Origin: Roseovarius salinarum
GTDB taxonomy: Bacteria; Pseudomonadota; Alphaproteobacteria; Rhodobacterales; Rhodobacteraceae
DNA: 60,457 bases
Reading direction: 5' to 3'
Assembly (NCBI RefSeq): GCF_002834145.1
Contig: NZ_PHNT01000018.1
Span: 1 to 60,457 of the forward strand
In this document: positions 8,629 to 19,168 of the stretch, in pieces
Layout of the letters: each line of letters starts with the position of its first letter
Numbering within the stretch: position 1 is the first letter of the stretch
Notes under the pieces: model-generated
What the model was told of the DNA's origin: nothing
Seen by the model: only the letters and a program-made list of their open reading frames with translations
Database searches by the model: none
Made by a program: the position numbers and the translations under genes

Positions 8629-10115
8629 TGCTGCGAATCCAGCATCGCGCGCACGCGCTGGGCCAACTCGGCGCGCGGCACCTCGATCTGGCTGGGGCGT
8701 TCCTTCCACTCCTCCAGCGTCGCGGTCTCGGCGAGGCGCGCGCCAAGGATCAGGTCCTTGAGCTGCACGACCCCGCGGTCCTTTTCCTCGCCCCCCTCGA
8801 TGACGGCCACCGGCGCGCCGCGCTTGTCGGCATATTTCATCTGGTTGCCGAAGTTCTTAGGGTTGCCGAGGTAGACCTCGGCGCGGATGCCCGCCGCGCG
8901 CAGCTCGGCCGCCATCGCCTGGTAGTCGGCCATGCGGTCGCGGTCCATCACGGTGACGACCACGGGGCCCCGTGCGGTGCCGCCCACGCGACCCTTCTCG
9001 CGCAGCGCGGCCAGCAACCGGTCCACCCCCACCGAGATGCCGGTCGCCGGCACCGCCTGCCCGGTGAAGCGCTTGACCAGGTCGTCGTAGCGCCCGCCCC
9101 CCGCGACCGAGCCGAACTGGCGCTTGCGCCCCTTGTCGTCGAAGATCTCGAATGTCAGCTCGGCCTCGAACACCGGGCCGGTGTAATACCCCAGCCCGCG
9201 CACGACGGAAGGGTCGATCTCGGCGCGGCCGGGGCCGAGGCCCTGTGCCTCCAGCAGCGCGGCGATCCGTTCAAGTTCGTCCACCCCTTCGGCGCCGACC
9301 GCGCTGTCGCCCACGGCGGCGCGCAGATTGGCCAGGGTCTCCCCTGCCGTGGTGCCCTTGGACGTCAGGAAGGCGACCACCGGGTCTGCCTTTTCGGGGG
9401 GCAGGCCCACGCCCTCGATGAAGGCGCCCGAGGCGTCCTTGCGGCCCTCGCCCAGAAGCTGGCGCACACCGGCCTCTCCGACCTTGTCGAACTTGTCGAT
9501 GGTGCGCATGACGGCGGCGCTGCGGTCCTCGTCGCCGGCCAGGCCCATCGCCTCCAGCACGCCGTTGAGAACCTTCCGGTTGTTCACCCGGATGATGTAA
9601 TCCCCGCGGGGGATGCCCACGGCCTCCAGCGTCTCGGCCAGCATGGCGCAGATCTCGGCGTCGGCGGCCACGCTGGGGGCGCCCACGGTGTCCGCGTCGC
9701 ACTGGTAGAACTGGCGGTACCGGCCCGGCCCCGGCTTCTCGTTGCGCCACACCGGGCCCATGGCATAGCGGCGGTAGGGCGTGGGCAGGTCGTTGCGGTG
9801 CTGGGCATAGACCCGGGCCAGCGGCGCCGTCAGGTCGTAGCGCAGCGCCAGCCACTCGCCCGTCTTGCCATCCTCTCCCTCTTCCTGGAAGGCGAAGACG
9901 CCGTCGTGCGGGCGGTCCACGTCGGGCAGGAACTTGCCCAGCGCCTCGACGGTCTCGATCGCGCTGCTTTCCAGCGCCTCGAACCCGTAGTGACGGTAGA
10001 CGCGCGCGATGGCGTCGAGCATCTCGGCGCGCTCGGTCACCTCGGCGCCGAAGTAGTCGCGGAAGCCCTTGGGCGTCTCGGCCCTGGGACGTGGCGTCTT
10101 TTTCTGTTTGGCCAT
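8625..10115 (-). CDS. hisS: Histidine-tRNA ligase
   Basis: The enzyme charges tRNA-His. The 496-residue protein carries the class II motifs in order: motif 1 near the start ([20 protein letters not shown]), motif 2 around [21 protein letters not shown], the histidine loops near [14 protein letters not shown], motif 3 around [12 protein letters not shown] followed by [15 protein letters not shown], and a C-terminal anticodon-binding domain. The start at 10115 ([18 protein letters not shown]) fits family length; the longer frame upstream is non-coding in character. It is the first gene of the hisS-hisZ-hisG unit. Confidence 0.95.
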   Translation of the reverse strand: MAKQKKTPRPRAETPKGFRDYFGAEVTERAEMLDAIARVYRHYGFEALESSAIETVEALGKFLPDVDRPHDGVFAFQEEGEDGKTGEWLALRYDLTAPLARVYAQHRNDLPTPYRRYAMGPVWRNEKPGPGRYRQFYQCDADTVGAPSVAADAEICAMLAETLEAVGIPRGDYIIRVNNRKVLNGVLEAMGLAGDEDRSAAVMRTIDKFDKVGEAGVRQLLGEGRKDASGAFIEGVGLPPEKADPVVAFLTSKGTTAGETLANLRAAVGDSAVGAEGVDELERIAALLEAQGLGPGRAEIDPSVVRGLGYYTGPVFEAELTFEIFDDKGRKRQFGSVAGGGRYDDLVKRFTGQAVPATGISVGVDRLLAALREKGRVGGTARGPVVVTVMDRDRMADYQAMAAELRAAGIRAEVYLGNPKNFGNQMKYADKRGAPVAVIEGGEEKDRGVVQLKDLILGARLAETATLEEWKERPSQIEVPRAELAQRVRAMLDSQQ

Positions 10116-10270
10116 GCGGTCTGGTCCGTCCGGATGCTGTACGCGCGCCCCGTGTATCCGAGCCCGCCCACGGGGGCAAGGCAGCGGCGGGTCCGTGCCG
10201 GGCGCTGTCACAGGTGTTTCAAATACGGCCGCTATGCCCACCCGACACGGGGCAGCGCGCGGGGCGAGGA

Positions 10271-12250
10271 ATGACGGAACCACGGAACGTTTGGGCGGCG
10301 GCGGGGCGGCTGTGTACGGTTCTGGCCACGCTGGGTATTGCCGCGGCACCGGTCTTTGCAGAGCCGGACCCGCGAACCGCCGAGATCCTTGCCAGCCATG
10401 ACATCGACATCACGCGGGGGGCGGCGGCAGGCTACGTGCCCGATGAAACCTGCGCGCAGTGCCACGCCGACAAGGCCGAGAGCTTTTCCGAGATCGGGAT
10501 GGCCAAGAGCTTCTACCGGCCGTCGCCGGACAAGGTGATCGAGGATTTCTCGGCGCTCCCGTATCACCATGCCGAAAGCGACCGATACTACACGATGGAG
10601 CTGCGCGACGGGGCCTACTGGTTCTCGCGCTACACCCGCGCGCCCGACGGTGGAAAGACCGACGTCTTCGAGGAAAGGGTCGACTGGATCCTCGGTTCCG
10701 GCAACCATTCGCGCATCTACCTTTACCAGACGCCCGACGGCGCGCTCTTCCAGATCCCGCTGGCGTGGTATTCGCAGGAGGGCGTCTGGGCGATGTCGCC
10801 GGGGTTCGAGTTCAAGCAGCACCCGGGCGTGCAACGCACCATCGACCGGCGCTGCATGGCCTGCCACAACGCCTACCCTGAGGTGCCCGAGGAGGCGGGC
10901 CGGATGGGCATGCCGGCCGTCTATCCCGCCGAACTGCCCGAGGGCATCGGCTGCCAGCGCTGCCACGGCCCCGGCGCCGCGCATGTGGCTGCCGCGCTGA
11001 CAGCAAGGGACGGGATCGAGCCGGTGCGCGACGCCATCGTGCACCCCGGCAAGCTGCCGCGCGAGGAACTCCACAGCATCTGCTACGGCTGTCACATGCA
11101 GCCCAATGTCACCGTCAGCTCCCAGTTGCGGCTGGGGCGCGGGCATTATTCGTTCCGTCCGGGCGAGAAGGTGCAGGACTTCATCGCGCACGTCGACATC
11201 GCCGATGCCGACCGCGCGCAGCACGAGCGGTTCGAGATCAACCACCATCCCTACCGCATGGAACAAAGCGCGTGCTTCACGCAAAGCGACGGGCAGCTGG
11301 GCTGCCTGACCTGCCACGACCCCCACGTCAAGATCCGGCCGGACGAGCGTGCCGAACACTATCGCGACGCCTGCCTGAGCTGCCACACCCTCGACGATGA
11401 AGGCCTGCCGCTGATGCAGGCCGCCGGCGCGCGCCACCCCGAGATCGCCGACAGCGCCGATTGCACGACCTGCCACATGCCGAAGCGGCGCACGCAGGAC
11501 GTCGTCGAGGTTACCATGACCGATCACATGATCCAGCGCGCGCCGCCGCCCGCGGCGGACCGGCTGGCCCCGCTGGACAGCAAGCCCGTGGATGTCGCGG
11601 GCGTGCACCTGGCCGACATCGCCGCCGACGTGGTGCCCGAACGCGAGGCGCTGATCCTCACCCTGAAGGCCATCCTGAGGTTCACCCAGGGCCGGGCGGA
11701 CTATGCCAGCGACGATCTCGCCCGGGTCCTGCGCCAAACGGGCAGCCGCGATTACGAACCGTGGCTCACCCTGCTGCAGGCGTATATCCAGCAGCGGGAA
11801 TACGGCAAGGCGCGGCAAGTCGCGGAGCCCGCGCTTTCGCTGGCGCCCGGAAACCCTCAGGTGGTCACGGGTGCTGCCGTCGCGCTTTTCGCGACCGGCA
11901 CGCGCGACAAGGCGATCGGCATGTTGACGGACCTGCTCGGCCAGCGGCCGCGCGATGTCTATCCACGGGTGACCCTTGCGCGCCTTCTGGCCGCGCAGGG
12001 ACGGCTCGACGAGGCCTCTGCCCATCTTGACCGGGTCGTCGCGTTGCGCCCCAACCACCTGCAGGCGTGGAACCTGATCGCTGCTCTGGCCCAGCGCAGG
12101 GGCGAGCACACGCGCGCGATCGAGGCGTATCTGACGGCGCTCGAAATCGAACCCGCCGCCCACCGCATCCGGCAGCGGACGGTGCGCGCCCTGCGCGGCG
12201 CAGGCCGCGACGCCGAGGCCGCCGCGCACGCCGCCCGCCTGCCGCGGTGA
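10271..12250 (+). CDS. Seven-haem c-type cytochrome with TPR repeats
   Basis: This 659-residue exported protein has a signal peptide (cleavage near PVFA, residue 30) and seven CxxCH haem sites at about residues 61, 195, 228, 271, 345, 368 and 398. The arrangement, with [13 protein letters not shown] before the fifth site, matches periplasmic multihaem cytochromes of the c554/doubled-CxxCH type. Residues about 430-659 are tetratricopeptide repeats, normally a protein-binding scaffold. The role is probably electron transfer, with a partner docked on the TPR part; the substrate is unknown. The start at 10271 follows GGGGCGAGGA. It is divergent from hisS, with a 223-base gap to the SulP gene downstream. 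Confidence 0.85.
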   Translation: MTEPRNVWAAAGRLCTVLATLGIAAAPVFAEPDPRTAEILASHDIDITRGAAAGYVPDETCAQCHADKAESFSEIGMAKSFYRPSPDKVIEDFSALPYHHAESDRYYTMELRDGAYWFSRYTRAPDGGKTDVFEERVDWILGSGNHSRIYLYQTPDGALFQIPLAWYSQEGVWAMSPGFEFKQHPGVQRTIDRRCMACHNAYPEVPEEAGRMGMPAVYPAELPEGIGCQRCHGPGAAHVAAALTARDGIEPVRDAIVHPGKLPREELHSICYGCHMQPNVTVSSQLRLGRGHYSFRPGEKVQDFIAHVDIADADRAQHERFEINHHPYRMEQSACFTQSDGQLGCLTCHDPHVKIRPDERAEHYRDACLSCHTLDDEGLPLMQAAGARHPEIADSADCTTCHMPKRRTQDVVEVTMTDHMIQRAPPPAADRLAPLDSKPVDVAGVHLADIAADVVPEREALILTLKAILRFTQGRADYASDDLARVLRQTGSRDYEPWLTLLQAYIQQREYGKARQVAEPALSLAPGNPQVVTGAAVALFATGTRDKAIGMLTDLLGQRPRDVYPRVTLARLLAAQGRLDEASAHLDRVVALRPNHLQAWNLIAALAQRRGEHTRAIEAYLTALEIEPAAHRIRQRTVRALRGAGRDAEAAAHAARLPR

Positions 12251-12473
12251 ACGCGGCCCGACGCGGCACCACGCCGCAGGTGCGCCGCGCCCGTGCACAA
12301 CCGGACGGTTGGCATTGTTCGCCTGCGCGTCTATACGCCTGCCCGAAGCTCCTCGCGCCGGCACAGACCCCGGACCGGCGGGCGCCCGGCCGCATCTCGA
12401 CCGGACAACCCACAACCGACGTCAAGAACAAGACCGCGGGCATCGCCTTGCGGCCCATGGATACCGCGCTTTC

Positions 12474-13964
12474 ATGTTTTCAATTTCACGCTACCGCCGC
12501 CAGTGGACCGACAACATCCGCGGCGACCTCCTTTCCGGGCTCGTCGTCGCGCTGGCCCTGATTCCGGAGGCCATCGCCTTTTCGATCATCGCCGGGGTCG
12601 ACCCCAAGGTCGGCCTTTACGCCAGCTTCTCCATCGCCGTCATCACCGCCATCACCGGCGGGCGGGCCGGCATGATCTCGGCGGCCACCGCCGCGACGGC
12701 GGTGCTGATGATCACGCTGGTGAAGGATCACGGGCTGCAATACCTGCTGGCGGCCACGGTGCTGGCGGGGCTGATGCAGATCGGCGCGGGCGCGCTGAAG
12801 CTGGGCTACGTCATGCGCTTCGTGTCGCGCTCGGTCATGACGGGGTTCGTCAACGCGCTGGCGATCCTGATCTTCATGGCGCAGCTGCCCGAACTCGACC
12901 CGTCGCGCGTGCCGCCTCTGACCTATGCGCTGGTCGCCGGGGGGCTGGCCATCATCTATCTGTTCCCGCGGCTGACCACCGCCGTGCCCTCGCCGCTGGT
13001 CACCATCGTCGTGCTGACCGCCCTGACCGTCGTCATGGGATGGGAGGTGCGCACCGTCGGCGACATGGGGCAGTTGCCCGACACGCTGCCCGTCTTCCTG
13101 GTCCCCGACATCCCGCTGACGTTCGAGACGCTGCGGATCATCTTTCCCTATGCGCTGGCGGTGGCCGTGGTGGGGCTGCTGGAAAGCCTGATGACCCAGC
13201 AGATCGTCGACGACCTGACCGACACCGGCAGCGACCGCAACCAGGAATGCATCGGCCAGGGCCTGGCCAACACCGCCACCGGTTTCATCGGCGGCATGGC
13301 CGGCTGCGCCATGATCGGCCAGTCGATGATCAACGTGAAGTCGGGCGGCCGCGGCCGGCTGTCGAGCTTCGCCGCGGGCGTCTGCCTGCTGATCATGGTG
13401 GTGGCGCTTGGCGACATCGTGGCGATCATCCCGATGGCCGCGCTGGTGGCGATCATGATCATGGTGTCGATCGGCACCTTCTCGTGGTCCTCGATCAGGA
13501 ACCTGCGCGACCATCCGCGCTCGTCCTCGATCGTGATGCTGGCCACGGTGGTCTTCGTGGTCTACACGCACAACCTGGCCATCGGCGTGCTGGTGGGCGT
13601 GCTTCTGTCGGGCATCTTCTTCGCCTGGAAGATCGCGCAGCTGTTCCGCGTGCGCACCGAGATCACGCCCGACGGCAGCCACCGCACCTATTTCGTGGAG
13701 GGCCAGCTTTTCTTCGCCTCGTCCGAGGATTTCATGAACGCCTTCGATTTCAAGGAAGCCCCCGAGAAGGTCACCATCGATGTCAGCCAGGCGCACATCT
13801 GGGACATCTCGTCGGTCGCCGCGGTGGACATGGCCGTGCTCAAGTTCCGGCGCGAGGGCGCGGACGTCGAGATCGTGGGAATGAACGCGGCCTCCGAAAC
13901 CATCGTCGACCGGCTGGCGATACACGACAAGCCCGGCGCCATGGACCGGCTGCTGGGCCACTGA
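12474..13964 (+). CDS. SulP-family anion transporter with STAS domain
   Basis: This is an inner-membrane transporter of 496 residues. It has about 11-14 hydrophobic segments ([20 protein letters not shown] at the start is the SulP signature) and a C-terminal STAS domain from about residue 400 ([27 protein letters not shown]). Family members carry sulfate, bicarbonate, molybdate or dicarboxylates; the substrate cannot be read from sequence. A tandem universal stress protein gene follows after 15 bases and is probably cotranscribed. The start at 12474 gives the normal short cytoplasmic N-terminus. Confidence 0.88.
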   Translation: MFSISRYRRQWTDNIRGDLLSGLVVALALIPEAIAFSIIAGVDPKVGLYASFSIAVITAITGGRAGMISAATAATAVLMITLVKDHGLQYLLAATVLAGLMQIGAGALKLGYVMRFVSRSVMTGFVNALAILIFMAQLPELDPSRVPPLTYALVAGGLAIIYLFPRLTTAVPSPLVTIVVLTALTVVMGWEVRTVGDMGQLPDTLPVFLVPDIPLTFETLRIIFPYALAVAVVGLLESLMTQQIVDDLTDTGSDRNQECIGQGLANTATGFIGGMAGCAMIGQSMINVKSGGRGRLSSFAAGVCLLIMVVALGDIVAIIPMAALVAIMIMVSIGTFSWSSIRNLRDHPRSSSIVMLATVVFVVYTHNLAIGVLVGVLLSGIFFAWKIAQLFRVRTEITPDGSHRTYFVEGQLFFASSEDFMNAFDFKEAPEKVTIDVSQAHIWDISSVAAVDMAVLKFRREGADVEIVGMNAASETIVDRLAIHDKPGAMDRLLGH

Positions 13965-13979
13965 AGGGAACACCGGAAA

Positions 13980-14837
13980 ATGACAACGAACACACTCATC
14001 GCCCTGGTCGACGGCTCGGCCTATTCCGAAAGCGTGTGCCACCACGCCGCCTGGATCGCGGGGAAGAACGGCTGGAAGGCGAAGGTCTACCACGTCATGG
14101 GCCGCCGCGAGGGCGCCGACAAGCAGGACCTGAGCGGGGCGATCCGCCTCGGCGCGCGCTCGCGGCTGCTCGAGCAGCTGTCGGAACTGGACGCGGAACG
14201 CTCGAAGCTGGCACACGAGCACGGACGCGCGATCCTTGAGGACGCCAAGTCAATCATCGCCGGGCACGGCGAGATCGAGGTGGAAAGCCGTCTGCGCCAT
14301 GGCGACCTTGTCGAAACGGTGATCGAGAAGGAAGACCGCGGCGACATGATCGTGATCGGAAAGCGCGGCGAGGCCGCCGGGCTGGCGATGGAGCATCTGG
14401 GCTCCAACCTCGAACGCATCGTGCGGGCCAGCCACAAGCCGGTGTTCATCGCCAACCGCGCATACCGGCCCATCGAGAAGGTGCTGGTGGCCTTCGACGG
14501 CGGGGCCTCGTCGCTCAAGGCGGTCGATTACATCGCCCGCAGCCCGTTGTTCGCGGGCCTTGACGTGACCCTGGTCTTCGCGGGCAAGGAAACGCCGGAG
14601 ATACGCAAGGCGCTCGACGGGGCCATGGCGACCCTGAGGTCGGGCGGTTTCACGGCCGATACCGCCATCCGCGACGGCGAACCGGAAAAGGTGCTGGCGC
14701 AGATCACGGCGCTGGACGAACACGAACTTCTGGTCATGGGCGCTTACGGCCATTCACGCGTGCGGTCGCTGATCATCGGCTCGACGACGACCGAAATGGT
14801 CCGGTCCTGCCGCGTGCCCGTCCTGATCATGCGGTGA
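13980..14837 (+). CDS. Universal stress protein with two UspA domains
   Basis: The 285-residue cytoplasmic protein has two UspA folds, about residues 1-150 and 150-285. The second domain has a clean nucleotide-binding motif (GAYGHSRVRSLIIGST, of the G-x2-G-x9-G-[ST] type). The first is close to it (GKRGEAAGLAMEHLGSN). Proteins of this type bind ATP and modulate stress responses or transporters. The tight link to the SulP gene (15 bases) suggests that it regulates, or is regulated with, that transporter. Direct functional evidence is lacking. Confidence 0.88.
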   Translation: MTTNTLIALVDGSAYSESVCHHAAWIAGKNGWKAKVYHVMGRREGADKQDLSGAIRLGARSRLLEQLSELDAERSKLAHEHGRAILEDAKSIIAGHGEIEVESRLRHGDLVETVIEKEDRGDMIVIGKRGEAAGLAMEHLGSNLERIVRASHKPVFIANRAYRPIEKVLVAFDGGASSLKAVDYIARSPLFAGLDVTLVFAGKETPEIRKALDGAMATLRSGGFTADTAIRDGEPEKVLAQITALDEHELLVMGAYGHSRVRSLIIGSTTTEMVRSCRVPVLIMR

Positions 14838-15049
14838 GCGAGGACCCGCGCCGGCCCGCCCCTTGGATCCGACGAAGGGCCCCGGTCGAGGGCATCGACC
14901 GCGACCCGGCGGCATGTCGCAACCCGCGCCACCGCTGCCGCGGCACCCTGGCCGTGCGGAACCCGGCCCGGGCACGGTGCTTCACCGTCGGGGCCGCGTC
15001 ACCTTCGGGCGGTGCCGGCCCGTGAATGTGATGTTCGTTCGGGAAAGCG

Positions 15050-15124
15050 TGGCTGGGGTGGTAGGATTCGAACCTACGATACACGGTACCAAAAACCGCT
15101 GCCTTACCACTTGGCTACACCCCA
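15050..15124 (-). tRNA. tRNA-Gln (anticodon TTG)
   Basis: On the minus strand the sequence starts TGGGGTG at 15124 and folds as a full cloverleaf. The acceptor stem is TGGGGTG/CACCCCA, the D arm is GCCAAGTGGTAAGGC, the anticodon stem GCGGT/ACCGT encloses the loop TTTTGGT (anticodon TTG), and the T arm is GTAGG-TTCGAAT-CCTAC. The 3' CCA is encoded. It stands alone between the stress-protein gene and the SH3-protein gene. Confidence 0.97.
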
Positions 15125-15215
15125 ACGGTGCCGCGCTGATTACTCCGGTCGTGCGGGCGTTTCAAGGGCGGAATGTCGAAAAATTTGCCGCCCCTCCGCC
15201 GCTGCGGCCGCGCCA

Positions 15216-15722
15216 TCAGTCACGCAGTTCGTCGGGGTCCACGCCCCAGAGATCCGCCTTCGGCGCCCAACCGTCGTAACCGGCCGCACTCAGCGAACAC
15301 CAGTCACGTTGGCACGCCCCCAGCTGCGCGATGACCCCCAGTTCGAGCCGCACCACGGGTCGCGCATCCGGCGCGGGACGACTGCGCAGCGCGAGCATGT
15401 CGCGTTCGGCGATCACGGTGCGTGTGCCCGACAGAAGCGAGTAGTGCACCCAGCCCCCTGCCCCGTCGCGGTCGCGCACGCGGCGCCAGTGCCCGTGTTC
15501 GGCGGTGATCTTCAGCGGCACGCCCGATCGCTTGAACACCCAGTCTATCCGGTGTGTCAGGCTGGGTCCGCGGCGCACGTTGCCCTCGCCGGCCTTCATC
15601 GAGACGTAGCGGGGCAGCGGCAGGTTGGTCACGGGGCCGCGATCGGCCGCGCGGGCCGGGCCGCACAGCACGATCAAACCCGCACACAAGATCGCGGAAA
15701 GCGGGATGGCCGCCGGTTTCAT
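15216..15722 (-). CDS. Exported SH3-domain protein
   Basis: The 168-residue protein has a signal peptide (hydrophobic core PLSAILCAGLIVLCGPARAA, cleaved near residue 26). A bacterial SH3-like domain follows (LPRYVSMKAGEGNVRRGPS, then HWRRVRDRDGAGGWVHYSLL), and the C-terminal half contains a second, related pattern. Such proteins act in the periplasm, often near peptidoglycan. The start at 15722 is the one preceding the signal peptide; upstream codons look non-coding. It is divergent from the 2-hydroxyacid dehydrogenase gene, with about 110 bases between the starts. Confidence 0.8.
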   Translation of the reverse strand: MKPAAIPLSAILCAGLIVLCGPARAADRGPVTNLPLPRYVSMKAGEGNVRRGPSLTHRIDWVFKRSGVPLKITAEHGHWRRVRDRDGAGGWVHYSLLSGTRTVIAERDMLALRSRPAPDARPVVRLELGVIAQLGACQRDWCSLSAAGYDGWAPKADLWGVDPDELRD

Positions 15723-15832
15723 TGTCTCTATCCGAATTCTGCCCAAGAACGCGCCGGGGTTCTTGTGCCCCGCTGTCACATGCGCCACTGTGCCAGCGAC
15801 GCGCGGGATTGCAAAGCACAAGGAGGGCCTGG

Positions 15833-16819
15833 ATGTCATCGGAACGCCTGAGTGTTGTCGTTACGCGACGCTTGCCCGAGCCGGTCGAAACCCGGCTGAC
15901 CGAGCTGTTCGACGTCACCCTGCGCGAGGATGACACGCCGATGAGCCGCGAGGAACTGGTCGAGGCGATCAAATCCGCCGATGTCCTCGTGCCGACGCTG
16001 AACGACACCATCGACGCCGGTCTCATCGGCCAGGCGGGCGAGCGTCTGAGGCTGATCGCCAACTACGGCGCGGGCGTGGACCACATCGACATGGCCACCG
16101 CGCGCCAGCATGGCATCCTTGTCTCGAGCACACCCGGCGTGACGGCCGAGGATACCGCCGACATGGCGATGGCGCTGGTTCTTGCCGTGACCCGGCGCAT
16201 CCCCGAAGGACTAGCCATGATGCAGTCGGGCGCGTGGCGCGGCTGGTCGCCAACCGCGTTGCTGGGCGGGCGCGTGGCCGGGCGGCGCCTGGGCATTCTC
16301 GGCATGGGCCGGATCGGGCAGGCGGTGGCGCGGCGCGCACAGGCCTTCGGGATGCAGATCCACTATCACAACCGGCGGCGCCTGCGCCCCGAGATCGAGG
16401 AGGAGTTCGGGGCGACCTACTGGGAAAGCCTCGACCAGATGGTGGCGCGCATGGACGTGCTCAGCATCAACTGTCCGCACACGCCCTCGACCTTCCATCT
16501 GATGAACGCACGGCGACTCAAGCTGATGAAGCCCGAGGCGGTGATCGTGAACACCTCTCGCGGCGAGGTGATCGACGAGAACGCGCTGACCCGGATGCTG
16601 CGCTCGGGCGAGATCGCGGGCGCGGGTCTGGACGTCTATGAGCGCGGGACCGAGGTGAACCCGCGCCTGCGGGAACTGACGAACGTCGTGCTGCTGCCGC
16701 ACATGGCCTCGGCCACGACCGAGGGCCGCATCGAGATGGGCGAAAAGGTGATCCTGAACATCAAGACGTTCCAGGACGGCCACCGCCCGCCCGACCAGGT
16801 GGTGCCGTCAATGCTCTGA
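15833..16819 (+). CDS. D-2-hydroxyacid dehydrogenase (glyoxylate/hydroxypyruvate reductase type)
   Basis: This 328-residue cytoplasmic oxidoreductase has the Rossmann motif GMGRIG at residues 157-162, the catalytic Arg in NTSRGEVID (Arg243), and the catalytic His in LLPHMASAT (His290), with the acidic partner near residue 270. After the second strand the sequence HYHNRRR places Arg residues where the NADP phosphate would bind, so NADPH is the likelier cofactor. It would interconvert 2-keto and D-2-hydroxy acids such as glyoxylate and glycolate. The start at 15833 follows AGGAGG with good spacing. Confidence 0.88.
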   Translation: MSSERLSVVVTRRLPEPVETRLTELFDVTLREDDTPMSREELVEAIKSADVLVPTLNDTIDAGLIGQAGERLRLIANYGAGVDHIDMATARQHGILVSSTPGVTAEDTADMAMALVLAVTRRIPEGLAMMQSGAWRGWSPTALLGGRVAGRRLGILGMGRIGQAVARRAQAFGMQIHYHNRRRLRPEIEEEFGATYWESLDQMVARMDVLSINCPHTPSTFHLMNARRLKLMKPEAVIVNTSRGEVIDENALTRMLRSGEIAGAGLDVYERGTEVNPRLRELTNVVLLPHMASATTEGRIEMGEKVILNIKTFQDGHRPPDQVVPSML

Positions 16820-16912
16820 CGTCTTTCCGCGGATCCTTCACCTGATCGTGATTGCCGAAACGGGCAAAGCCTGTGCAAACTCGTGATCAGGCGCCACGCA
16901 GGGGGATGCGCG

Positions 16913-17341
16913 ATGGGACGATCTGGAACACTGGGACTTGCCCTCGGGGGGCTTATGGCGCTTTGCCTGCTGGCCGTCCCGCAAGGGGCACGGGCCGACA
17001 GCTGCTGGACGCACAACGGCTCGATGATGCGGCTGCAGGCGCAAGGGCAGAACCGCTGGCTGGTCTACGAGGCGCCCCGGCAGGCACTGTGGAGCGCCGG
17101 GGTGGGGCGCGGCACGCTGCTGTTCAACGGACGCAACACCGGCGACTGGTATTCCGGTCTGGCGCGGGTGTTTTCCAGCGCCTGCCCGGGCAACCCGCTG
17201 GAATACCACGTCGAGGGGCCGGTGCGGCGGAACCCGTTGCGCATCGTCATGCGAGGCACGCGGGAGGTGCACCGCAACTGCGTGAACACCGGGCGCGTGA
17301 CCACCGACGAACTGGTCTTTGTCTATTCCCACGATTGCTGA
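16913..17341 (+). CDS. Exported protein of unknown function
   Basis: This 142-residue protein has a signal peptide (LGLALGGLMALCLLAVPQGA, cleavage near residue 29). The mature part, about 113 residues, contains four Cys (CWTHNG, ACPGNP, NCVNTG, terminal HDC) likely to form two disulfides in the periplasm. The family is not recognised. GGGGG lies just upstream of the start at 16913, supporting it over an in-frame ATG at 16883. It overlaps no other gene, and the gamma-glutamyltransferase gene starts 37 bases after its stop. Confidence 0.65.
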   Translation: MGRSGTLGLALGGLMALCLLAVPQGARADSCWTHNGSMMRLQAQGQNRWLVYEAPRQALWSAGVGRGTLLFNGRNTGDWYSGLARVFSSACPGNPLEYHVEGPVRRNPLRIVMRGTREVHRNCVNTGRVTTDELVFVYSHDC

Positions 17342-17378
17342 CGGGCGCCGCGCGCCCGACCGGAAGGAGAGGTTCGCG

Positions 17379-19160
17379 ATGAAAACCTGGCTTGCCTTCG
17401 TCACGGCGGCGCTGGTGGCGCTGCCCTGCAACGCCCAACAGGCCGCCGACACGCACGCGCCCGAGGGCCCCGGCGCGGGCCGGGTCGCCACCTCGGCCGC
17501 GGTGGACGCCGCGCAGGCGGCCAAGGCCGCGGGCCGGCCGGCGCGTGCCGACGACTGGATGGTTTCGGCGGCGAACCCGCACGCGGTGGCCGCAGGCGCG
17601 CGGGTGCTGCGCAACGGCGGCACGGCCGCCGACGCGATGGTGGCGGTGCAGGCGGTGCTGGGCCTGGTGGAACCGCAAAGCTCCGGGCTGGGCGGCGGCG
17701 CCTTCCTGGTCTGGCATGACGGCGAAACCGGCGAGATGACGACGCTGGATGGCCGTGAAACCGCGCCGCTGGCGGCCACGCCGCGGCTGTTCCAGGACGA
17801 CGCGGGCGAACCGCTCGACTTCTTCGAGGCCGTGGTCGGCGGCCGGTCGGTGGGCGTGCCGGGCACGCCCGCGCTGATGAAGGCCGCGCATGACCGCTGG
17901 GGGCGCACCGACTGGGCGGGGCTGTTCGACGACGCGATCGGGCTGGCCGAGGATGGCTTCACGGTCAGCCCGCGGCTCTCGGGCATGGTGGCGATGGACG
18001 CCCTGCGGCTGTCACGGTTCGCGCCAACGCGCGACTATTTCCTGCCGGATGGTTCGCTGCTCGAGGTGGGCGATACGCTGCGCAACCCCGCCTACGCCGA
18101 CACGCTGGAACGGCTCGCCGCGGAAGGGCCGCAAGCGATCTACGCCGGCCCCATCGCCCGCGACATCGTGGAAACGGTGCGTGGCGCGCCGGGAAATCCC
18201 GGCCTGCTGACCGAAGCCGACCTCGCGCTTTACAAGGTCAGGGAACGCGCGCCGGTCTGCGCCGCCTACCGCGCCTACGAGATCTGCGGCATGGGCCCGC
18301 CGAGTTCCGGCGGGCTGACGGTGGGGCAGATCATGGGAATGCTCGAACCCTTCGACCTTGCCAAGCTGGGCCCCGACAGCCCCCGCGCCTGGCGGCTGAT
18401 CGGGGATGCCAGCCGATTGGCCTTCGCCGACCGCGCCCGCTACATGGCCGACAGCGACTACGTGCCGGTGCCGGTGGAGGGGCTTCTCGATCCCGCCTAC
18501 CTGCGCAAGCGCGCTCGGCGGCTGGAAAGCGGCGCCCGTCTCGAGAGCGTGGCGCCGGGCGAGCCGGAATTCGACCACGCGCTGAACTGGGCCGACAACG
18601 CCTCGATGGCGCGCCCCTCGACCTCTCACGTCTCGATCGTGGACGGCGACGGCAACGTGCTGTCGATGACCACGACGATCGAGAACGCCTTCGGTTCGCG
18701 GCTGATGGTCCGCGGCTTCCTGCTCAACAACGAACTGACTGATTTCTCGTTCCGCTCGCACCGCGACGGCCGACCGGTGGCCAACCGCGTGGAACCGGGC
18801 AAGCGGCCGCGCTCGTCCATGGCGCCCACCATCGTGCTGAGGGACGGAAAACCGGTTCTGGCCGTGGGCAGCCCCGGGGGCAGCCGGATCATCGGCTACG
18901 TGGTCAAGGCGCTGGTGGCGCATCTCGACTGGGAGATGGACGTGCAGCAGGCCACCGCCACGCCCAACCTCGTCAACCGCTTCGGGCCCTTCGATGTCGA
19001 GGCTGGACCGGCAGCCAACGCGCTGGCCGCGGCGCTGGCCGACAAGGGCTACGAGGTGCGCCGGCGCGCCATGGTGTCGGGGCTGCACGCCATCGCGCTG
19101 GGTGACGCGCTCACCGGCGGGGCCGATCCCCGCCGCGAGGGCGTGGCGCTGGGCCAATAG
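17379..19160 (+). CDS. ggt: Gamma-glutamyltransferase
   Basis: This periplasmic enzyme transfers or hydrolyses the gamma-glutamyl group of glutathione and related compounds. The 593-residue precursor has a signal peptide (cleaved near residue 20). The large-subunit region carries MVSAANPHAVAAGARVLRNG, and self-cleavage would occur before Thr415 in PSTSHVSIVDGDGN, which would become the N-terminal nucleophile of the small subunit. The C-terminal GSPGGSRIIGYV motif is also present. The start at 17379 follows GGAAGGAGAG. It is convergent with the crystallin-repeat gene, 8 bases apart. Confidence 0.92.
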   Translation: MKTWLAFVTAALVALPCNAQQAADTHAPEGPGAGRVATSAAVDAAQAAKAAGRPARADDWMVSAANPHAVAAGARVLRNGGTAADAMVAVQAVLGLVEPQSSGLGGGAFLVWHDGETGEMTTLDGRETAPLAATPRLFQDDAGEPLDFFEAVVGGRSVGVPGTPALMKAAHDRWGRTDWAGLFDDAIGLAEDGFTVSPRLSGMVAMDALRLSRFAPTRDYFLPDGSLLEVGDTLRNPAYADTLERLAAEGPQAIYAGPIARDIVETVRGAPGNPGLLTEADLALYKVRERAPVCAAYRAYEICGMGPPSSGGLTVGQIMGMLEPFDLAKLGPDSPRAWRLIGDASRLAFADRARYMADSDYVPVPVEGLLDPAYLRKRARRLESGARLESVAPGEPEFDHALNWADNASMARPSTSHVSIVDGDGNVLSMTTTIENAFGSRLMVRGFLLNNELTDFSFRSHRDGRPVANRVEPGKRPRSSMAPTIVLRDGKPVLAVGSPGGSRIIGYVVKALVAHLDWEMDVQQATATPNLVNRFGPFDVEAGPAANALAAALADKGYEVRRRAMVSGLHAIALGDALTGGADPRREGVALGQ

Positions 19161-19168
19161 GCGCGCCG

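Noticed and set aside
14838..15049. Possible gene or small RNA between the stress protein and tRNA-Gln
   Set aside because: No ribosome site, promoter or hairpin with T run was found. It is GC-rich spacer.
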